Origin: Sphingopyxis sp. USTB-05
Lineage (GTDB): Bacteria; Pseudomonadota; Alphaproteobacteria; Sphingomonadales; Sphingomonadaceae
Assembly (NCBI RefSeq): GCF_023822045.1
Contig: NZ_CP084712.1
Location: forward strand, 3,410,001-3,474,000
Length of the DNA: 64,000 bases
Direction: 5' to 3'
In this document: positions 60,101-64,000 of the stretch, piece after piece
Position numbering within the stretch: position 1 is the stretch's first letter
Layout: every line of letters starts with the position of its first letter
The notes under the pieces: generated by a model
What the model was told of the DNA's origin: nothing
Database searches by the model: none
Seen by the model: only the letters and a program-made list of their open reading frames with translations
Translations under genes and position numbers: made by a program

Positions 60101-62968
60101 AAGCTTGGCCGCGCAAGCTGCGCGATGGCACCCGGCATCTCGGGCGAAGTCACCGTCGTCGCAACGACCGTCGACGCCGACGGCAACGAAGCGCGCGCCG
60201 TCCGCTCGGTCTGGCTCGCGGGCGACAATGAATGGTGGTTCGGCGGCGACAATGGCGACCGCATGGACGTCATCGCCGAAAAGCCGCGCTATGCCGCCGG
60301 CGACACCGCCAGCTTCCAGGTCCGCATGCCGTTCCGTGAAGCGACCGCGCTCGTCACCGTCGAACGCGAGGGCGTGCTGTCGAGCTTTGTCGTTCCTTTG
60401 AAGGGCACGAATCCGGTCGTGAAGCTCAAGCTTCCCGCAACCTATGCGCCCGACGTCTATGTCTCGGTGATGGCGGTGCGCGGGCGCGTGACCGGCGACG
60501 AAAGCTGGTTCCGCAAGATGAAACGCGCGGTCGGTTTCAAGATCGAGAATAGCGAAGGTGCCCCGCCGACCGCTTTGGTCGATCTGGCCAAGCCCAGCTA
60601 TCGCATGGGCATCGCGCGCATCAAGGTTGGGTGGGAAGGCCATCAGCTTGGCGTGAAGGTTTCGGCCGACAAGGAGAAATATTCGGTCCGCGAGACCGCC
60701 AAGGTCGCGATCGAGGTCAAGACGCCGGGCGGCAAGGCTCCCAAAAATGCCGACGTCGCCTTTGCGGCAGTCGACGAAGCCTTGCTCCAGCTCGCGCCGA
60801 ACGAGAGCTGGCAGGTCATCGACGCGATGATGGGCGAACGCACGCTCGACGTGCTCACCTCGACCGCGCAGATGCAGGTCGTCGGCAAGCGCCATTATGG
60901 CCGCAAGGCGCTCGAACCGGGCGGCGGCGGCGGCGGCGACCTGTCGGGCCTGACGCGCGAGGATTTCCGCCCCGTGCTTCTGTGGAAGGGCAATGTTCCG
61001 CTCGACGCCAAGGGCCGCGCGACCGTCGACGTGCCGCTCAGCGACAATCTGTCGGGCTTCCGCCTCGTCGCGATCGCGACCGACGGATCGCAATATTTCG
61101 GCACCGGCGAGACCACCGTCCGCACCGTGCAGGATCTCGGCATCTTTGCCGGGATGCCCGAACTCGTGCGAACCGGCGACACCTATGATGCGCGCTTCAC
61201 GCTGCGCAACGGCACCGACAAGCCGATGGAGGTCACCGCGACCCCGACGCTGTCGCCCGCCGTCGCCACCGCGCCGCCGCTGACCGTCACGATCCCCGCG
61301 GGCGGCGCCGTGCCGATCAGCTGGTCGATGACCGCGCCCGAAACAACCGGCCCGATCGAATGGACGGTCGAAGCGGTCGCCAAGGGCGGCAAGCAGCGCG
61401 ACCGGCTTGTCTTCGAACAGACCGTCGAACCCGCCGTCCCTGTCGAAACCTGGGCCGCCAGCCTGTTCCGCGTCGGCCCCAATACGACGCTGCCGATCGG
61501 CATCCCGGCGGGCGCGCTGCCCGGCGGTTATGTCGATATCGCACTTGCGGGCACGCTCGCGCCGCCGCTCACGGGCGTGCGCGACTATATGAGCGCCTAT
61601 CCCTATAATTGCTTTGAACAGTCGACTTCGCGCGCAATTGCGCTCGGCGACATCGGGCGCTGGCAGGCGCTGGCGGGCGCGATGCCGACCTATCTCGATG
61701 ACGACGGACTGCTGCGCTATTGGCCGAACGAGCGGCTCGAAGGGTCGATCGAGCTCACCGCCTATGTGCTCAGCATCACCGCGGCGAACGGCTTCGCGAT
61801 CCCCGAGGCGTCGAAGGCCAAGATGGTCAAGGCGTTGCAGGCGGTCGTCGACGGGCGCCTCACGCGTAAAGGCTATGGCCCTTACGACATCCGCCCGGTC
61901 CGCATCGCGGCACTCGCGGCGCTCGCACGCAATAACGCGTCGAGCGCGCAGCTCGTGTCGGCGATCGACGTCGCGCCGATCGACATGGCCACCAGCACGC
62001 TCGCCGACTGGCTCGTCGCGATCGAACGCACCCCCGGCGTCCGCAATGCCCCCGCCTTGCGCACCGCGGCCGAGGGCGAGCTTCGCAAGCGTCTCGTCTA
62101 CGAAGGCACGCGCCTCGACCTCGTCGACGATGCCAAGGCACCGTGGTGGATGATGACCAGCGGCGACGAAATGGCGATCAAGGCTTTGGAGGCTGTGCTG
62201 GGCCGCAAGGGCTGGGAAGATGACGCGGGCAAGCTGATGGTCGGCGTCGCGCAACGCCAGCGCAAGGGCCATTGGGACACCACCCCCGCCAACGCCTGGG
62301 GCGCCGTCACCGTTCGCCGCTTCGCCGAACTTTATCCGGCAAATGCGATCACCGGCGTCACCAACGTCAGCCTTGCGGGCGGCACCGCCTCGCAAAGCTG
62401 GCCGCTCCCCGCCGAGCCCATCTCGCCGCTACGCGTTGCCCTGAACGCGGCGACGATGAGCCTCAAGCATGACGGCACCGGCGCACCATGGGCCACGGTC
62501 AGCGTCAAGGCGGCGGTGCCGTTGAAGGAACCGCTCAACGCCGGTTACCGGATCAAGCGCTCGGTCAGCATCGTCAAGGCGGCGAACAAGGATCAGCTGA
62601 CGCGCGGCGACGTGATCAAGGTGCGGATCGAGGTCGTCGCGGCCGCGGGCCGGACGTGGGTCGTGATCAACGATCCGATCGCGCCGGGCGCAACGATCGT
62701 CGGCAACCTCGGCGGCCAGTCCGAAATGCTCGGCAGTCAGGCCAGCGGATCGGGCGCACAGCCAAGCTATGTCGAACGCGGCAAGGACAGCTGGCGCGGC
62801 TATTTCGGCTGGATGCCCGCGGGCACCCATGCGGTCGAATATGTCGTCCGCTTGAACGGCTCAGGCCGCTTCACTCTGCCGCAGACGCGCGTCGAAGCGA
62901 TGTATTCGCCCGCGATCCGCGGCCAATGGCCAAACGCCCCGATGACGGTGGCGAGCGTCGGGCAGTGA
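57128..62968 (+). CDS. Bacterial alpha-2-macroglobulin with thioester
   Basis: A 1946-residue periplasmic protein. The N-terminal signal peptide (RALATTLASKAKLALIVPLG) has no lipobox, unlike the E. coli protein YfhM. Many MG domains follow; a PSVPTEGH-like region is not needed for the call, since the thioester motif CFEQ is clear at C1495-Q1498 in AYPYNCFEQSTS, followed by the TED helices, and a GGGGGGDLSGL linker occurs near 1266. The family traps proteases with a reactive thioester and protects the cell envelope. The GGGGGA ribosome site precedes the ATG. pbpC follows, as in E. coli. Confidence 0.93.
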   Translation: MSIGWRALATTLASKAKLALIVPLGLAMAATAADTVPQVTLATAGSSGTGDGTITRFTLRFSEDMVPLGDPRAAAPATNDCKLPATGRWVDTRTWVLEFDKPLPGGLACHVELRDGLKTARGVSVVGNSHFALDTGGPSARAVLAGGMNGDIEEDQVFLVATNVAADRASVGRFAYCAVDGIGEKIPVDVLPRETATQILTGLGDNNWSRQSFTYDAGLPQRLPAAGPDREAALDRIVPVKCRRPLPPGREMALVWDARISQAGVPSRTAGRDQRFDHDVRPAFTAKMSCSRINPQAGCNPIKDVTLSFASPVSRETILAATLNTSDGKKLTPKIDDDDKNDAWLTSVRFTGPLPQNVDATLVLPADVTDQSGRKLQNQSNFPLKFHIDRAPPLVKFAAEFGILEAGEGGVLPVTVRGVEGTMVQSNLKMPATALKVGDDDAAIARWLKRVDDADDTDYREEKDRTGKEVTVNYTGTKSVFADAPAGGERREMQLSPPGGGKEFEVVGIPLTEKGFHVVEIASPELGAALLGRKSTRYVATAALVTNMAVHFKWGREGSLAWVTALDTGLPVAGAEIRVSDSCTGRLLARGTADKAGRLAFAGGLPQPETYSSCEEDPDPSTSEGHALMVSARAGDDFSFTLTDWGDGIRPYDFDFPYGWSERNDILHTVFDRALVKAGETVHMKHLLRRPVGTGFMTPQPLAGKLRLVHRGSDTEFEMPFAIAATGSGETVWDVPASAPMGDYELVFVTKDKDGEDKTIWSGQSVRVDEYRLPTMKATVTGPKTSPVRPTAVPLSLFVGYLSGGPAPNIPVELRTNFQSSWSPPQDYKDWDFDGQPVKEGVVQLDDSGDEPSAELPLARSVPLKLDANGAATTSVAVDQPITEPTLMAVEMDYEDANGETLTSSRRITLYPSAVRLGLKTDGWLMRDNDLRLNFIALDLDGKPISGKRVQVALYNREIITARRRLIGGFYAYDNQMRTTRLDATCTATTDKLGRASCAMAPGISGEVTVVATTVDADGNEARAVRSVWLAGDNEWWFGGDNGDRMDVIAEKPRYAAGDTASFQVRMPFREATALVTVEREGVLSSFVVPLKGTNPVVKLKLPATYAPDVYVSVMAVRGRVTGDESWFRKMKRAVGFKIENSEGAPPTALVDLAKPSYRMGIARIKVGWEGHQLGVKVSADKEKYSVRETAKVAIEVKTPGGKAPKNADVAFAAVDEALLQLAPNESWQVIDAMMGERTLDVLTSTAQMQVVGKRHYGRKALEPGGGGGGDLSGLTREDFRPVLLWKGNVPLDAKGRATVDVPLSDNLSGFRLVAIATDGSQYFGTGETTVRTVQDLGIFAGMPELVRTGDTYDARFTLRNGTDKPMEVTATPTLSPAVATAPPLTVTIPAGGAVPISWSMTAPETTGPIEWTVEAVAKGGKQRDRLVFEQTVEPAVPVETWAASLFRVGPNTTLPIGIPAGALPGGYVDIALAGTLAPPLTGVRDYMSAYPYNCFEQSTSRAIALGDIGRWQALAGAMPTYLDDDGLLRYWPNERLEGSIELTAYVLSITAANGFAIPEASKAKMVKALQAVVDGRLTRKGYGPYDIRPVRIAALAALARNNASSAQLVSAIDVAPIDMATSTLADWLVAIERTPGVRNAPALRTAAEGELRKRLVYEGTRLDLVDDAKAPWWMMTSGDEMAIKALEAVLGRKGWEDDAGKLMVGVAQRQRKGHWDTTPANAWGAVTVRRFAELYPANAITGVTNVSLAGGTASQSWPLPAEPISPLRVALNAATMSLKHDGTGAPWATVSVKAAVPLKEPLNAGYRIKRSVSIVKAANKDQLTRGDVIKVRIEVVAAAGRTWVVINDPIAPGATIVGNLGGQSEMLGSQASGSGAQPSYVERGKDSWRGYFGWMPAGTHAVEYVVRLNGSGRFTLPQTRVEAMYSPAIRGQWPNAPMTVASVGQ

Positions 62969-63016
62969 TGTCGGGAGGCTTTGCCTTGACGTCATCGCGA
63001 GCGTTTTTCTCTTCCG

Positions 63017-63102
63017 TCATTGCGACCCCGGACTTGATCCGGGGGAAGCAATCCAGAGCGGCTTGTCGCACCCTGGATTGCTTCGCTCCGCTCGCAATGA
63101 CG
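63017..63102. repeat. Palindromic repeat, family A, mosaic copy 3
   Basis: The ends are the family A ends (GTCATTGCGA and GCTCCGCTCGCAATGAC with ATCCAG/CTGGAT), but the left arm carries CCCCGGACTTGATCCGGGG, the core word of the family D repeats. It lies between the alpha-2-macroglobulin and pbpC genes and splits the pair. The mixed structure suggests recombination or insertion between repeat families. Confidence 0.8.
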
Positions 63103-63133
63103 AGATGATGGGTGACGGCTAGGCCCCTCATCA

Positions 63134-64000
63134 ATGACTATTTGGACCAAATTCCCGCACTGGCGCGATGCTCTCGCATGGCTCGCGCTCGGCGCGCTCA
63201 TTCTCGTCACCGTCGCGCATCTCTTCACCCGCCCCCCGGCGATGCCCGACTATGCCGAGGTCCGCGCCGACTGGCGCCCCAGCGAAGCGTGGCTCTATGA
63301 CCGCGACGGCCGCCTGCTCGACAGCGAGCGCGTCAATTTCCAGCGCCGCCGCCTTGCTTGGGTGCCGCTGAATAACATCAGCCCTGCCGTCCGCGATGCC
63401 GTCGTGCAAAGCGAGGATCGCCGCTTCTGGTCGCACGGCGGGGTCGACTGGCTCGCAATCGCCAGCGCGATCCGCGCGAGGTGGACCGGCGACCGCTCGC
63501 GCGGCGCTTCGACGCTGGCGATGCAGCTCGCCGCCTTCATCGATCCCACGCTCGCGCAGCCGGGCAAGCGCGACTGGCGAACGAAGATTCGCCAGATGCG
63601 CGCCGGTCAGGCGCTCGCCGCGCATTGGTCGCACGACCAGATGCTCGAGGCTTATTTCAACCTCGTGCCGCTGCGCGGCGAGGCGCAAGGGATCGGCGCG
63701 GGCGCGCAAAGTCTGTTCGGCAAGAAGCCCGCCGAAATGAACCGCACCGACGCCGCGCTTTTCGCGGGGCTTCTCCCCAATCCGGCCGCCGACGCCAAAG
63801 CGCTGGGCCGCCGCGCTTGCCGCGTCGCGAAGGCGAAGGATTGCGCCGCGGTCCGCGCCGCCGCCGCGACATTGGTGTCGGGCGAACATGCCGCGCGCTT
63901 CGATCGTGCGCTCGCGCCGCATCTCGCGGTCCGTCTGCTCGACAAACCCGGCAAGCGCGTCACGACGACGATCGACCGCCGTATCCAGACCGCCGCAATC
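63134..64000 (+). CDS. pbpC: Penicillin-binding protein 1C (partial, 5' part)
   Basis: The first 289 residues are inside the window; the gene continues beyond it. One N-terminal membrane helix (about 14-32, ALAWLALGALILVTVAHLF) is followed by the GT51 glycosyltransferase domain: AVVQSEDRRFWSHGGVDW with the catalytic Glu, GASTLAMQLAAF, and AYFNLVPLRGEAQGIGAGAQSLFGKKPAEM. The transpeptidase domain lies outside. PbpC with an upstream alpha-2-macroglobulin is a conserved pair thought to repair the wall after protease attack. No usual ribosome site is clear. Confidence 0.92.
   Translation, partial: MTIWTKFPHWRDALAWLALGALILVTVAHLFTRPPAMPDYAEVRADWRPSEAWLYDRDGRLLDSERVNFQRRRLAWVPLNNISPAVRDAVVQSEDRRFWSHGGVDWLAIASAIRARWTGDRSRGASTLAMQLAAFIDPTLAQPGKRDWRTKIRQMRAGQALAAHWSHDQMLEAYFNLVPLRGEAQGIGAGAQSLFGKKPAEMNRTDAALFAGLLPNPAADAKALGRRACRVAKAKDCAAVRAAAATLVSGEHAARFDRALAPHLAVRLLDKPGKRVTTTIDRRIQTAAI

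Noticed and set aside
59483..62395. A 970-codon open frame on the minus strand
   Set aside because: It lies fully opposite the alpha-2-macroglobulin gene and its sequence is a low-complexity Arg/Asp/Gly mixture without domains.

Overview
The window looks like chromosome from a high-GC alphaproteobacterium of the Sphingomonadales, most likely Sphingopyxis or a close relative. This is inferred from protein content and style: a SleB-type cell wall hydrolase, a TrcR (DUF1013) regulator, a TIGR02186/TSUP pair, a TonB-dependent receptor, a PabB-PabC fusion, strong GC bias at third codon positions, and several families of short palindromic intergenic repeats. No rRNA, tRNA, CRISPR array, intact insertion sequence or prophage was recognised. 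Gene density is high, most genes form short operons, and many start codons overlap the preceding stop (TGATG, ATGA or GTGA junctions).

Layout. 1-8.7 kb: tail of a DmeF-like metal efflux protein, an inner-membrane protein, SleB hydrolase, VOC protein, HerA-like ATPase, the overlapping TIGR02186/TSUP pair, and an NfrB-like glycosyltransferase with an unknown partner. 8.8-15.4 kb: NhaA, DUF885 lipoprotein peptidase, MDR dehydrogenase and D-aminoacylase-type amidohydrolase, secreted methyltransferase-like protein, PhnA-like protein. 15.4-21.2 kb: cupin, acyl-CoA dehydrogenase with an APH-DUF6285 kinase, JmjC-like cupin, class C serine hydrolase. 21.2-25.8 kb: DUF389 membrane protein, EtfA, EtfB and SucC. 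26-33.6 kb: M23 peptidase, small lipoprotein, class A-like serine hydrolase, MsrA with a 35-residue leader membrane peptide, aspartate-type aminotransferase, PabBC, secreted protein. 33.7-37.6 kb: acyl-CoA ligase, a decayed glycosyltransferase gene, a 450-base unexplained lower-GC stretch, MerC and Zur. 37.8-47.6 kb: class I fumarase, M20-like protein with altered metal ligands, VOC protein, DUF481 outer-membrane protein, TraB/GumN and MBL-fold proteins, TrcR, small secreted proteins. 47.6-56.1 kb: quinone oxidoreductase, DUF1192 protein, animal-type haem peroxidase, second HerA-like ATPase, tandem repeats and a TonB-dependent receptor. 56.2-64 kb: HisE, HIT protein, giant alpha-2-macroglobulin and the start of PbpC.

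Most genes are ordinary housekeeping, lipid or amino acid catabolism, or envelope functions. EtfAB takes electrons from acyl-CoA dehydrogenases such as the one here, and the acyl-CoA ligase and SucC belong to neighbouring carbon metabolism. An ACGT-rich palindrome before etfB suggests control by a LiuR-like regulator. The alpha-2-macroglobulin/PbpC pair is a periplasmic defence and repair module known in other proteobacteria. No clearly new multi-gene system was found. The points most worth a second look are the NfrB-like envelope glycosyltransferase locus, the msrA leader peptide, the M20-like protein with substituted metal ligands, the glycosyltransferase pseudogene beside the lower-GC stretch, a terminator-like hairpin in the trcR leader, and the mobile-looking repeats.
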